Made by a program: the position numbers and the translations under genes
Assembly: GCF_011250555.1 (NCBI RefSeq)
Contig: NZ_JAANMZ010000015.1
Location: 1 to 64,000 of the forward strand
Direction of reading: 5' to 3'
Length of the DNA stretch: 64,000 nt
Origin: Bacillus sp. MM2020_4
Lineage (GTDB): Bacteria; Bacillota; Bacilli; Bacillales; Cytobacillaceae
The notes under the pieces: generated by a model
Databases searched by the model: none
Told to the model about the DNA's origin: nothing
What the model saw: the letters and a program-made list of their open reading frames with translations, nothing else
Part shown: positions 45,896 through 56,016 of the stretch, piece by piece
Numbering within the stretch: position 1 is the first letter of the stretch
Layout: each line of letters opens with the position of its first letter

Positions 45896-47397
45896 ACGAA
45901 TCATGGGAAGGGTTTGGCAAGCGTCTGCAACGATTAAATCCACTGTTTGAGCTTGGGAGGGGAATGGAAGTAGGTGAACTGAAGCCGCATATCCAAACCA
46001 TTCTCATGCAAGTGCTCCTTACTATCTTTTATAAAGAGTTAAATGATGATGATAGCAGACGCAAATCAGATATCAAATATATAGTAGAAGACTCGATTAA
46101 ACAAATGAAGCTTTTAGCAGACGAGAAGCAAATTGAACGGATTACAAGTGGACTCCTGTATCAGGGGAAAGAGGAGTATAGTAAACCGTTTGAATCCTTA
46201 TATTACGATGAAATAAGACAAACCTGGGAAACTCAGGTCTTTCGGTATGTCACAATGGATGAATTATATACGAATTTAGAGATTGGCGGTTCCATTGTTT
46301 ATAAACTCACTGATGTTGCTCAGGAAATGATTTTCATGAGCAGGGAAATGGCTGAGGAATTCTCCATTACGATTGAACAACTTTATAGTATGCAACTGAT
46401 AAAAAACGGTAATTTTCGCAAGGCAACAAGAAACCTCGATCACCTCGTTTCACGTGTAAACCGCTTAATGGCAAATGAATTCACATATCAAAAGGAAATG
46501 GTCAACAATCCCAAAATCTTATTGATGGAAGAGGAATGGCAGAGGGCCGATAATCGGGTTGAAATTGAAAAGCAATTCGAAGAAGAAAAAAATCATTTCC
46601 GTACGATTACTAGTATGATAGACAAGACGAAACGAAGGAATGAAGAAGATGATTATATACAGAAAGAATTGATTCTTCTCCAAGAAAAAATTGGTCATAC
46701 AAGGCAATTGCATGATCGATTTGCGAAGCTTGTCATTCAAAATATTTCCTATGAGATGAAATTAAAGGCGGAAAACCCTTCGTTGTTTTGGGAAAACAGT
46801 CTGGTATCTTTTCGTGAGCATATTTATGAAAATTGGTTCATGAAGGAAGGTGTTCATCGCTTTATGGACATAGAGAGTGTCCTTTCATCGTTATTTTCAC
46901 CGAAGAATGAATTTATTTTGCCCCTTGATTGGGTTTGGGGCGAACAAGAATTCGATGAAAAACAAGAAACGGAAGCTGTAATAGAGGATGAGGCTGAAGA
47001 AAGCATGACTCGTCAGCATGTGACCAACTGGGATTCAGTAATGAAGGCATGGAGTTATGTATTTCAATTTTTACAAACAAACAAAGAGTTTTCGTTGTCG
47101 GATTTAAAGTCTTTGCCATTAGAGGTGCAGGATTTATGGTTTGAAGAATCTGAAACAATAGATTTGTGGATGATGTTCGATAAAAAGCCGCTAAAGGTTC
47201 AAGTGCTGCACCGAAAGGTAGAGACATTAAGCGATGAAAGGGAAATTCTTCTTTATAAACTAATGAAGGAATATCCACAATTTGAACTGTTTGAAGGCTT
47301 GAAGATTTATACCATGTTTGACCATCGGGCGGAGCCTTTTCTATGGTATCAAATGAAAATGACCCCTTTCAAAATCTGTGTAAAGGAGGAAAATTGA
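45892..47397 (+). CDS. jetA: JetA, kleisin-like subunit (MukF-type) of Wadjet
   Basis: 501 residues from GTG 45892, which has GGAGGAG 6 nt upstream and overlaps the jetD stop; an ATG at 45877 is possible but comes before that site. The protein is largely helical, with a charged middle part (about 210-280) predicted to be coiled coil. This fits JetA, which links the JetC ATPases. Its stop overlaps the jetB start by 1 nt (TGATG), so translation is coupled. Confidence 0.85.
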   Translation: MNESWEGFGKRLQRLNPLFELGRGMEVGELKPHIQTILMQVLLTIFYKELNDDDSRRKSDIKYIVEDSIKQMKLLADEKQIERITSGLLYQGKEEYSKPFESLYYDEIRQTWETQVFRYVTMDELYTNLEIGGSIVYKLTDVAQEMIFMSREMAEEFSITIEQLYSMQLIKNGNFRKATRNLDHLVSRVNRLMANEFTYQKEMVNNPKILLMEEEWQRADNRVEIEKQFEEEKNHFRTITSMIDKTKRRNEEDDYIQKELILLQEKIGHTRQLHDRFAKLVIQNISYEMKLKAENPSLFWENSLVSFREHIYENWFMKEGVHRFMDIESVLSSLFSPKNEFILPLDWVWGEQEFDEKQETEAVIEDEAEESMTRQHVTNWDSVMKAWSYVFQFLQTNKEFSLSDLKSLPLEVQDLWFEESETIDLWMMFDKKPLKVQVLHRKVETLSDEREILLYKLMKEYPQFELFEGLKIYTMFDHRAEPFLWYQMKMTPFKICVKEEN

Positions 47398-48143
47398 TGA
47401 ATGCAGAAAGTGTCAAAAGAGCATCGGCCGTCTATTTTACATTATTAAAAGATAAAGTTATCGATGATAATAGTGAGCACTTTCAGACTTATTTTGATCC
47501 GGAAGTGAGACAGACCGTTCTTTTATTAGCTGATGAATCAGGTACATATATCATTGAATCGCCTAAACGGATCCACCTAGTGGTCCAGCCAACGGGATCC
47601 GTGTTTGCTACGAATTTCACCCATTTGAAGGAAAAGCATCGGCAGGTTGAAACGAAAAAACACTTTCATCTGATTAGCGTTGTTATAATGGCCTTTTTAG
47701 CAGCTATCGATCAAAATCAGGCTGCAAAAATCCGTACAAAGCGGGAAGGGATTAGCTACTATGCATTAGAACGGCATGTCAACGACCTAGTAATGAAATG
47801 GGATAGCATTCTTAAAACGAAACCGACTTTTGGAGAAGAAGAACGAATTGATATGAAGGAAGTGGTGACCACATGGAAATACATGGAAGTTAACACAGAG
47901 GATTACGGATTAAAAAAAGGCAATAGACGAACCAGAATTGGTTTAATTGCGGGCGCGATGCGGTTATTAGAGACGGAGGGGCTGATTGTCATTCTTGACC
48001 GCGACGATATTCCAAGGGTGATTCCAAAAACGGAGCTGTTTGAGCGTATTGAATACCTATATCATGATTATGACCGTTATGAAGTTTTTAAAAAAATAAT
48101 GACAACAGAGGAGGATATGCATGCCGAAAATCCATCGAATTAG
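47397..48143 (+). CDS. jetB: JetB, winged-helix subunit (MukE-type) of Wadjet
   Basis: 248 residues from the ATG at 47397, with AAAGGAGGA upstream. The TRIGLIAGAMRLLETEGLI segment (about 180-198) has the shape of a winged helix, consistent with a MukE-like accessory protein that binds the kleisin. It overlaps jetC by 23 bp. Identity follows mainly from operon position and size. Confidence 0.85.
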   Translation: MNAESVKRASAVYFTLLKDKVIDDNSEHFQTYFDPEVRQTVLLLADESGTYIIESPKRIHLVVQPTGSVFATNFTHLKEKHRQVETKKHFHLISVVIMAFLAAIDQNQAAKIRTKREGISYYALERHVNDLVMKWDSILKTKPTFGEEERIDMKEVVTTWKYMEVNTEDYGLKKGNRRTRIGLIAGAMRLLETEGLIVILDRDDIPRVIPKTELFERIEYLYHDYDRYEVFKKIMTTEEDMHAENPSN

Positions 48144-51100
48144 AATTGTCGGCCTAAAGTACGATGGCATGCAAAAGCAATATAAAGATACCACGTTTAA
48201 TTTCCATAACGAAAAGACATCAACAAATGGCCTCATTGCGATGATGAATGGAGGCGGGAAGGGTGTATTCCTTCAAACCATTTTCCAAATACTTAAACCA
48301 GGAACTTCGTGGGGAAAACAAAACAATCGTTATTATCAGCAATTCTTCTTTAATAATAAAGAGCAATTTATTCCCTATACCTTTCATGTTCTTATTCAGT
48401 GGGAATTAGACGGTGCGGATCGCAGGCATTTGATAACCGGAGGGATGTTCTCAGCCGAACAGCGGATTTCCATGAGTGATGATAGTGGGAATGAAGGAAG
48501 AACATTGGAACAGGAAGCGAAGATACTCCCAAACATTACCTTTTATACAAGGGAATTTGATCGGAAAGAAGAGGCAGCCCTTGAGCATATTCCACTCTAC
48601 GAAAATGGTGAGGTTGCCGAAACAGAGGGTTTGAAGGACTATTTAAAATGGAATGGTTTTGATGTTTACCGAGATACGAAGAAGCACTATCGCATTCTTG
48701 ATACTTACGGAATTAATCGTAAAGACTGGGATATTATGAAGGATATTAATAAGGACGAAGGCGGTGTGGGGAAATACTTTGAGGGTGCAGAGGATGATCA
48801 TTCCCTGTTCCAAAAACGAATCATACCGACTGTGAGTCAAGTCTTACATCGTACTGAACATCACAAGGACGATCTCGTGGAAATTTTTAAAAGCCAGGCA
48901 AGTATTGCGAAGGATCTACCTGTGCTCTTAAAAAGAGAGCAAGCGCATAAAGAGTTTTTAGAAGACATTGTCCCATTTGAGGAGCACTTAACTAAAGGAA
49001 TTGAACATAAAGAAATGGCTCTTGCAAGTATACTGACAGGAAGACAACTACTTGGTGCTTTAGAGCATTTGAAGCAATCGGAAGAGGAAACGCTGCTTTC
49101 AATAGAGAAGGACATGGAGAAATTAACGACAAGGCAAGCAGATTTACGTTACCAAAAAGATAATTTAGAGTATGCAATGGCACATAGAGAGGTCATGAAT
49201 TGGGATAAAAAATTAGGGGAAGAAAGGGAAAAACATACTTCCCTACTAGCGATCGTTAATGAAAAACAGGAACGAAAAGAACAGCTTGCCTTTGTCGTTT
49301 TAGTAAAAGAGTGGAGTGAATACGAACAAAGTATTCGTGCTCTGTCACAACAGATTGCGACATTAGAACAGAATAGCGGCTTAGAGCATGTGAATCAAAG
49401 AATAGATGAAATTAAACAAGAAGCTAGAAAGCAATGGGAACAAACCTATTTATCGATACAAGAAGGTATGAAACAGTACCTTGGGTATCAAAAGTTCTTA
49501 AATAAAAAAGCAATAGAGCTGTCGCAGCAGGATAAAAAAAAGACAAAAGACATGGCAAAGCTTGGTTCTGAAATTGATTTCCTTTATACGCAAATACATT
49601 CCTTTGAGTCTAGGGAAGCAGCACTCATCCAAGGATTTGGCGATCGCTTAACTTATGATTTAAGGGGTTTAATCGAGAATTTTATAAAACAAATTGAAGA
49701 TAAAAAGGCAATGGTAATAGAACTGCAAGTAAAAGACAAAGAATCAAGTGAAAAGCAAAACCAACTTGCCACTACACATGGTACCCTCGGCAAATCTATT
49801 CAGTTTTCAGAAGAAAAATGTGAGGAATTAAAGGCAGCCAATGATGTGCAAAAGCAAAAAGAGGCAAAACTAGTGGACCGGCTTCTTGGTTTAATTGATG
49901 ATGTCACAGTGCCATTAACTCATTCACTCTTATCGAAGTATAGCTTACAAATAGAAGAAATACTGGCCAATAACCTTCAACAAGCTGAACAGATAAAAAA
50001 AGAACTATGGGAAACGCAACTCGACCATTCCTTAAATGATGAGCCTTTCTGGGTCGCTAATAAAGATGTGAAAGAATTAAAGGAATGGATCGATGAAAAG
50101 ACTGGGATTGATGTGTTTTATGGAACGCAGTTTCTTCAATCATTAAGTACTGAGGAAATGGTGAAATCCCTATTGATCAATCCACTTCTTCCATACGGAT
50201 TGGTTGTAAATGGACAGCAATGGCAAAAAATTAATCAGCAGGTTCTATCAAGTAGAATGTTTAAAAGTCCTGTTCCGATTTTCTTGCGTGAAGAAATGAA
50301 CAGAGAAAAACACCAACCCTCCTTTGTGATTATTAATGGAACCGAGAAAGAACTATTAAGTGATAAAAATCAATTTACCAGCTGGAAAATAAGGATTACA
50401 AAGCAAATCGAAGAAAAGAAAGGTACTCTGATTGAACTTGAAAAGACGGAAACATCTTTACGTCATATTTTAAAAGAAATCGACAGGTTTTTATCAAGTG
50501 AGCTTTCGAGTGAAATCGAAAAGGCTTTTACACAGGAACAAAACGCACTTCTTTCACTGAAAACGAAATTACAGGAAATCAAAACAAAAATAGAAAAAGA
50601 GAAGGAAACTGAGCTTGGGCTAAAAGAACAATTGGAAAAGACACATCGAAAGATTGAAAAGATTACAAGAGATGTGGAAATATTAGAGAATTTTGAAGAA
50701 GAAAAAACGCTTCATCAAGAAAATAAACGAGTGAAACGAGAGAAGGAGAATCTTAAGGAAGCTTTGGATTCTCAGCAACAAGAAATAGGAATAGTGCACC
50801 AAAATACTGTTGAACTGCAAAACCAGTGGAATCAAACATATGTAGAATGGAAGCTTACAACCGAACAAAATATCAAGGAAATCGCCTTCTTTATTGAAGA
50901 GGCAGTTTTTCCTACCGATAATAAAGCAGATCAATGTGAAGAGGTCCCGCATCTTTCACTACATATGGTACAAGAGATTAACGGAAGTATTGAAGAGCTT
51001 AAACAGCTTCAAAAATCAAAAGAAGAACAGGCGAGAGAACTACTGGTTATTCAAGTGAAAAAAGAAACCGAACAAAAGCAGCAGAAGAAATTAGAGAAAA

Positions 51101-52590
51101 AACTCTCTGCTCTTAACGTGGATTGGAAAGATACTCCGGAACCATCTGAACCAATCAGTATCTTAGAAAATATGCTGCAAGCTGCACAGAAGGAAGTAAA
51201 GACAGCGGAAAAAGATGAACGGGAACAAGGAACTGCTGTAACAGTAGCAGAAACGTCCCTAAAGCATGCGGCCGAACAGCGTGACAAGTCAGGAAAAAAG
51301 ATGGCAAAGCATGAAAAGCGGCCTGAAGAATGGGAGGGCCTTGACTTAGAAGTGAAGGCTGTAGAAATTAAGGATCAAATGAAAATAGCGAATGAGGAGG
51401 TAAAGCGGGCGGAGAAACGCCAAAAAGAAACAGAAACGAATATTGCAGGTTTCGAAGGGGATTTATTAACCTTATCGGTAATCCTAAAGGAGGAAGCTGC
51501 AGTATTCACGAATGAGGATGTAGAAAAAATTAAGAATCAGGGAAAATCATGTATCCTATCCTGGTGTGAAGAACATCAAGCTATTCTAGAAGAAGGCCAA
51601 GAAAAGCATGCGAAAATCGAACAATCATTGCGCAATTTAAAGCTTACGATTGAAGGCAAAGACTGGGAGATTCGTTTTAAAAATGAAGTAGTAACAACGC
51701 TGGACCATATGGATACAAGGCATTATTCACATATTCAAACCATCGTTAAAAATATGAAACGTTTTTCGCAAAGCGGATTGGAACAACTAGAACGTGACAA
51801 AGAAAGGGCAGAAAAGGCACAAAACTTTTGGGCAAGCCGTGCCAGCATGAAAGTGATGGGCATTTCAGAGGCGATTCGTTCCATGGTTGCGAAAATGAAG
51901 CTGAAAAATGAACGAGGCTCTTTTCCGCTAGTCCAGCTAAAAGAAGATATCTTACCAAAAAAGGCTGAAGATATTGAACCACTGCTGAGGCAGCATTTTG
52001 TAACTGCCATTAACAAAATTACGAAACAATTTGATATGATTGATAATAATAATCAAGCATTAGACCTAGAAATAAAACAGCACATTAGTGATGAGCAAAT
52101 TTTGTTTGTATCACTAAGAAATCGATATCCTGAATTGCTTGTCTATAATATGCGAACCGATAATGCCTTTATGTACGGAAAACCGCAAAGAGAGCATTAT
52201 TCAACATGGCAGACTATTAATCAAGGTTCAAAGACGAAGTCGGATGGAAGTGGGGGGCAAAAGCTCTCAGCACGTATGGTTATGATGATGATGTTATTAT
52301 CCGTAAAGAGTGAAACAGACCATAGCTGGGTTCCTTTAGTTTGTGATAATCCATTTGGACAAGCTGCTTCAGCACATGTGCTTGACCCTATTTTTGCAGT
52401 TGCTGAAAAACTGAAATTCCAATTCATCGTGGTGACCCCGCCCGAACTGGTGAAAACTGAAATAAGCCAAAGATTTGCTGCCTATTATAAATTGGACTTC
52501 ATACGTGAAAAAGGTAAAGAAATCGTTACAGATACGATTGTTCCAGCTTTTCGGATTTACCAAGGTGAGGAAGTTATTCAGGAAAGATAA
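48121..52590 (+). CDS. jetC: JetC, SMC-like ATPase of Wadjet
   Basis: 1489 residues. The N-terminal ATPase half has NGGGKGVFLQ (about 43-52) as the P-loop; after K47 stands Gly48, not Ser or Thr. Two long coiled-coil arms rich in Glu, Lys and Gln (about 270-560 and 780-1260) surround a hinge-like region. The C-terminal half has the signature DGSGGQKLSARM and a Walker B PLVCDNPFG with Asn1410 where many ABC ATPases have Glu. Together the Jet complex extrudes DNA loops on small circular plasmids and has JetD cut them. It is the last gene of the operon. Confidence 0.92.
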   Translation: MPKIHRIRIVGLKYDGMQKQYKDTTFNFHNEKTSTNGLIAMMNGGGKGVFLQTIFQILKPGTSWGKQNNRYYQQFFFNNKEQFIPYTFHVLIQWELDGADRRHLITGGMFSAEQRISMSDDSGNEGRTLEQEAKILPNITFYTREFDRKEEAALEHIPLYENGEVAETEGLKDYLKWNGFDVYRDTKKHYRILDTYGINRKDWDIMKDINKDEGGVGKYFEGAEDDHSLFQKRIIPTVSQVLHRTEHHKDDLVEIFKSQASIAKDLPVLLKREQAHKEFLEDIVPFEEHLTKGIEHKEMALASILTGRQLLGALEHLKQSEEETLLSIEKDMEKLTTRQADLRYQKDNLEYAMAHREVMNWDKKLGEEREKHTSLLAIVNEKQERKEQLAFVVLVKEWSEYEQSIRALSQQIATLEQNSGLEHVNQRIDEIKQEARKQWEQTYLSIQEGMKQYLGYQKFLNKKAIELSQQDKKKTKDMAKLGSEIDFLYTQIHSFESREAALIQGFGDRLTYDLRGLIENFIKQIEDKKAMVIELQVKDKESSEKQNQLATTHGTLGKSIQFSEEKCEELKAANDVQKQKEAKLVDRLLGLIDDVTVPLTHSLLSKYSLQIEEILANNLQQAEQIKKELWETQLDHSLNDEPFWVANKDVKELKEWIDEKTGIDVFYGTQFLQSLSTEEMVKSLLINPLLPYGLVVNGQQWQKINQQVLSSRMFKSPVPIFLREEMNREKHQPSFVIINGTEKELLSDKNQFTSWKIRITKQIEEKKGTLIELEKTETSLRHILKEIDRFLSSELSSEIEKAFTQEQNALLSLKTKLQEIKTKIEKEKETELGLKEQLEKTHRKIEKITRDVEILENFEEEKTLHQENKRVKREKENLKEALDSQQQEIGIVHQNTVELQNQWNQTYVEWKLTTEQNIKEIAFFIEEAVFPTDNKADQCEEVPHLSLHMVQEINGSIEELKQLQKSKEEQARELLVIQVKKETEQKQQKKLEKKLSALNVDWKDTPEPSEPISILENMLQAAQKEVKTAEKDEREQGTAVTVAETSLKHAAEQRDKSGKKMAKHEKRPEEWEGLDLEVKAVEIKDQMKIANEEVKRAEKRQKETETNIAGFEGDLLTLSVILKEEAAVFTNEDVEKIKNQGKSCILSWCEEHQAILEEGQEKHAKIEQSLRNLKLTIEGKDWEIRFKNEVVTTLDHMDTRHYSHIQTIVKNMKRFSQSGLEQLERDKERAEKAQNFWASRASMKVMGISEAIRSMVAKMKLKNERGSFPLVQLKEDILPKKAEDIEPLLRQHFVTAINKITKQFDMIDNNNQALDLEIKQHISDEQILFVSLRNRYPELLVYNMRTDNAFMYGKPQREHYSTWQTINQGSKTKSDGSGGQKLSARMVMMMMLLSVKSETDHSWVPLVCDNPFGQAASAHVLDPIFAVAEKLKFQFIVVTPPELVKTEISQRFAAYYKLDFIREKGKEIVTDTIVPAFRIYQGEEVIQER

Positions 52591-52754
52591 TTGATAGGAA
52601 AAGGCGTGGATGACCGAAAATTCTCACTTTCAATATTTATATTCAAGCAGAATATAAGTCATGTTTTTGTCACAGATTCTTCATCGTATCTTTATATCCT
52701 AAACCTATAATCAATCTGCAAACAAAACAGGATGTTTTAGGAGGATATAAGTGA

Positions 52755-53246
52755 ATGAACATGACACATTATATGGGCTTACTAGCAGATAATCAACCAT
52801 GGAATCTGATTATTTTTATGGCAATACCAGTTATCTGTGCTGAAACAATTGCTGTAACAGAATTAGCCATTTTGTTTACTAGAAATCTCTCTGGTAAATT
52901 AAGATTAGTTAACAAAATAACTTCTATTTTTGTTGGGTTTTATTTTACTGGTATTTTTATTTACTTACTAATTAATGCAGTTATTCCGATTACATCAAAA
53001 GGAGAATGGCATGGATGGATTGATGTAGTTGCAGTTGGGTTTTACTTGCTTGGAATAATTCCATTGCTGGGAATGGCACTTTTGGATGTAAATATTATTT
53101 CTAAAAACAAATCTCAAGAAGAAAAATTAAAAGTTCACGTGGTCTTTGTTGGTATGTTTCTAATCTTTGCACATATTGCTATGATTGCCGGAATGGTTGA
53201 TCCAACGGTTGTTTCTGACATGCCAACGATGGGTCACAATATGTAA
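52755..53246 (+). CDS. four-helix membrane protein (DUF6803-like)
   Basis: 163 residues with about four hydrophobic helices (19-40, 53-74, 95-118, 128-150). The His-rich tail MPTMGHNM and the N-terminal HYMGLL may form a metal site. I believe it belongs to the DUF6803 group of membrane proteins of Bacillaceae, but that is not certain. AGGAGG lies about 10 nt before the ATG. A terminator follows. It has no clear link to the Wadjet genes upstream. Confidence 0.65.
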   Translation: MNMTHYMGLLADNQPWNLIIFMAIPVICAETIAVTELAILFTRNLSGKLRLVNKITSIFVGFYFTGIFIYLLINAVIPITSKGEWHGWIDVVAVGFYLLGIIPLLGMALLDVNIISKNKSQEEKLKVHVVFVGMFLIFAHIAMIAGMVDPTVVSDMPTMGHNM

Positions 53247-53251
53247 ATAAA

Positions 53252-53288
53252 AGGCACAACTAGCTTTTTTGCTAGTTGTGTCTTTTTT
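53252..53288 (+). terminator. terminator after the four-helix membrane protein
   Basis: GGCACAACTAGC pairs with GCTAGTTGTGTC around TTTTTT and is followed by TTTTTT. Confidence 0.93.
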
Positions 53289-53516
53289 GCGATCTAACCT
53301 CTCGATTGTCGCAAAACCCCGACAATTTTTGATTTTAATAATAGGACTTTTTGATTAAAATGCTAGGAAAATGTTGGTTTTTGGATGAAAAGGCAGGATT
53401 TTAAATCTTAATAATGAATATATAATACAAAACAATTAAAGAATCAGAATGCAACGGTAAAGAACCATTTTATTCATCCTTCCATCCCAATCTATGTAAG
53501 AAAGAAGGTATGCGGT

Positions 53517-54074
53517 ATGAACGAAAATTTTTTTGCAGATTATAAAAAGTTTATAGTTACACCGGTCAATGAAAAAACGAATGGGAACGAAGTATTTGAT
53601 CCGAAAAGTTATGCCTCGCATTATATCCTAACGCTGACTATTTATAATTCTCGATTGTCGAGCTGGAGGGACGCCAGTAAATATGAAATAGATGTTGAAA
53701 AAAGTATCAAAACGGTTCTAAAGGAATTCAATCAAAGGCAGACTGGAAAGTACCACCTTGAATTACTAGAATTGGATAGGTTTAAAAATTATTTTGTATT
53801 GGCTCTTTCGTCAAAGACAAAAATAGAAACCAACGAAGAAAATGACCGTATATATTTTGTTGTTGATCGAATCCTAACGAATCCTTTTTATGTTGGACAA
53901 AGATGGTTTAATTTAATTGGGGAAAAGGGAAGAGTTGAACGAAAGCTATTTTGCTGTTCCTTTATGAAATATGAAAAAGGTATGCGCGAACATCAAAAAA
54001 TAGACAATAAAGTTGAAAATATTACTGAATTAATTCCCAAAAATGGCGAGATTAAGCTAATAAAAACGCTCTAA
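53517..54074 (+). CDS. unknown soluble protein
   Basis: 185 residues, no signal or membrane segments. It contains YASHYILTLTIYNSRLSSW and a C-terminal CCSFMKYEKG. I do not recognise a family. GAAAGAAGGT precedes the ATG. It lies after the Wadjet operon and DUF6803-like gene, so it might be accessory, but no defence motif (nuclease, toprim, ATPase) can be seen. Confidence 0.6.
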   Translation: MNENFFADYKKFIVTPVNEKTNGNEVFDPKSYASHYILTLTIYNSRLSSWRDASKYEIDVEKSIKTVLKEFNQRQTGKYHLELLELDRFKNYFVLALSSKTKIETNEENDRIYFVVDRILTNPFYVGQRWFNLIGEKGRVERKLFCCSFMKYEKGMREHQKIDNKVENITELIPKNGEIKLIKTL

Positions 54075-54116
54075 AAAGAGGAAGTGTATGGTGAAAAAGA
54101 AATGGTTAAAGTAAAA

Positions 54117-54142
54117 AGGACTTAACAGGTGAGTTAAGTCCC
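54117..54142 (-). terminator. terminator of the unknown minus-strand gene
   Basis: GGACTTAAC and GTTAAGTCC form a stem around AGGTGA; on the minus strand TTTTTA follows. Confidence 0.65.
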
Positions 54143-54279
54143 AATAGGTTAAAACTCCATTCAGAGAATGATTCTTTTAGCTACATTCCTTTCCTTATCA
54201 TTTTAATGTATTCAATCGAATAGGATGAGCCATTTCATCCCCCAAATTTCGATTATTTAGTATGAAATTGTATAGTCCA

Positions 54280-54984
54280 TTAAGGACAAATCTCATTAAC
54301 ACCCCCCATGTTAAAAATAGAATGGTTCCTATCACCTGGACCGAGAAAGTCTAACGCGGCAGGAGAAAAGACTGTAACTGTTCTTTTACCGCCCTCCAAT
54401 AGAATTCGGATTGGCTTATTCGCAACAATATCCTCAAAGATTTTGCCTCCCCAGAATATCTTCTTTTTGGCATTCCTTCCAAAGACAGTCCTATTTTTCT
54501 TATTTATGGAGGTAACCGTAACATTATCTGTCATTTTCTCTTTCTGTTGTACGGCTTCTTTCTCTGTTTGTAAAACTTCTAATTCGATTGACGCAACTAT
54601 TCCAATTTCACGTTTATTGACCATCAAAATAAAGTGATATCCTGTTTTCGTTATTTTTTGAACAATTTCTACTTCATCTGTAATAACTGTGACGAAGTCC
54701 AGAGGGGCTTTTACTTGGGAGTCTTCCTTTGGCTTGATAACCCGATAAGATGCCTTAGCTCCACTTCCTCCATCTGTAAAATCAAAAGGTTTTATACTCT
54801 GTGTCCTGACAAAGTATAATTGATCAACCTTTTTATTCCTGTTTACTTGGACACATAAGGCAACTTCTTCCTTCACCACCTTTTCCTTATCGCTTGAGAG
54901 CATAGGGAGATTCATTTTCATTCCTGGAAATTGAACGAAGATGTAACTGAGGTTTTTCTTAGGTTGTAGATCCGAAATTCTCAT
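54280..54984 (-). CDS. unknown beta-rich protein
   Basis: About 234 residues from the ATG at 54984, with AAAGGTTGTGA upstream; the frame is open a further 24 codons to a GTG at 55056. The sequence alternates basic and hydrophobic residues and ends with GGVNEICP, with SPAALDFLGPGDRNHSIFN near the C terminus. No signal peptide or membrane helix is visible. No family is recognised. A YybS- or ECF-type membrane protein gene diverges from it. Confidence 0.5.
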   Translation of the reverse strand: MRISDLQPKKNLSYIFVQFPGMKMNLPMLSSDKEKVVKEEVALCVQVNRNKKVDQLYFVRTQSIKPFDFTDGGSGAKASYRVIKPKEDSQVKAPLDFVTVITDEVEIVQKITKTGYHFILMVNKREIGIVASIELEVLQTEKEAVQQKEKMTDNVTVTSINKKNRTVFGRNAKKKIFWGGKIFEDIVANKPIRILLEGGKRTVTVFSPAALDFLGPGDRNHSIFNMGGVNEICP

Positions 54985-55236
54985 AAACTCACAACCTTTC
55001 CATTTTGGTACAAGGTTAATTTCCTTGTAAGAGTATAATTCAATATTCTTTCTCACATTCCTGTTTATGTATGTGGAGTTTCCATCGTCACTTTCTTATG
55101 AATTGTGATAGTTCCTATCATTTGTAGCCTAATTACGAGGAATTCTACTAGCGAAAAATGTAATGGATGTAAGATCTGGAAAAAATCATCATATGCGGGT
55201 TGACCTCGGCATTTCCTATTATAGGGGGTGGATGTG

Positions 55237-55809
55237 TTGAAGAATCGTTTAGAACGCAATCAATCGTACATAAACTGCCAAGAGGTAGAGGCTAATCAAT
55301 TTACAAATACTAAGAAATTAGTATTAGGGTCAGTTTTAGCTACCATTGCAGCCCTTTTTCAGTCAGTCGGAGTAGTTGTTGGAATTGGTTATACATTTAG
55401 TATCTTGGCTACACTTCCGATTGTTCTTTCAGCGATGATTTCGTTAAGAATTGGCATTATGTCCTACATGATAACGATTTTATTATTGACCATTTTGCAG
55501 CCTAGTGAGTTATTGGTTTTTTCATTCACCACCGGATTATTGGGAATTTCACTTGGAGCAGCTTTTAAATGGTGGAACCATTGGATAATGGTTTCACTTG
55601 TTGGAGGGATTGGATTAACGCTGGGGATTCTGACTTTATTATACGTCCTTCAATTCCCTGTTTTAGGACCTTCTGTATCCCGTACAGTTGATTTCAAAAT
55701 GGCAGCTCTCATCCTTGTATTTTCATTATTTTACAGTTCATTTTGGACGGGATTGAGTAAAAAGGTGTTTAAAATATTTTTTCGGGAAAAAGGTGTACCC
55801 AATCGGTAG
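55237..55809 (+). CDS. small integral membrane protein, ECF S-like
   Basis: About 190 residues with six hydrophobic helices. AGGGGGTG is followed at 8 nt by TTG 55237; a GTG one codon earlier is an alternative. The first helix region LVLGSVLATIAALFQSVGVVVGIGYTF and the ISLRIGIMSYMITILLLTI stretch are like ECF S subunits or YybS-type proteins, but no specific family is certain. It is upstream of the polyprenyl synthetase gene by 200 bp. Confidence 0.6.
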   Translation: MKNRLERNQSYINCQEVEANQFTNTKKLVLGSVLATIAALFQSVGVVVGIGYTFSILATLPIVLSAMISLRIGIMSYMITILLLTILQPSELLVFSFTTGLLGISLGAAFKWWNHWIMVSLVGGIGLTLGILTLLYVLQFPVLGPSVSRTVDFKMAALILVFSLFYSSFWTGLSKKVFKIFFREKGVPNR

Positions 55810-56016
55810 GGAATAATTTTTTAAAATGTTCATGAATATTCGACAAAATTATATTTCTCATTCTTTCGCTTCGTAAACGAGTTATAAAATCATTATGTCG
55901 TAAATATAAATATATTCTGATAGTTATATAGAAAAATGCTTGTATAATTAATCATGCCAGGTATATTTTACAAAACATGTTTAAGAGAACATAAAGAAGT
56001 AGGGGTAATGGATTGT

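Noticed and set aside
35885-56000. Selenoprotein gene with in-frame TGA near selC
   Set aside because: I found no frame continuing across a TGA with a following hairpin and conserved Cys-type context in this window.
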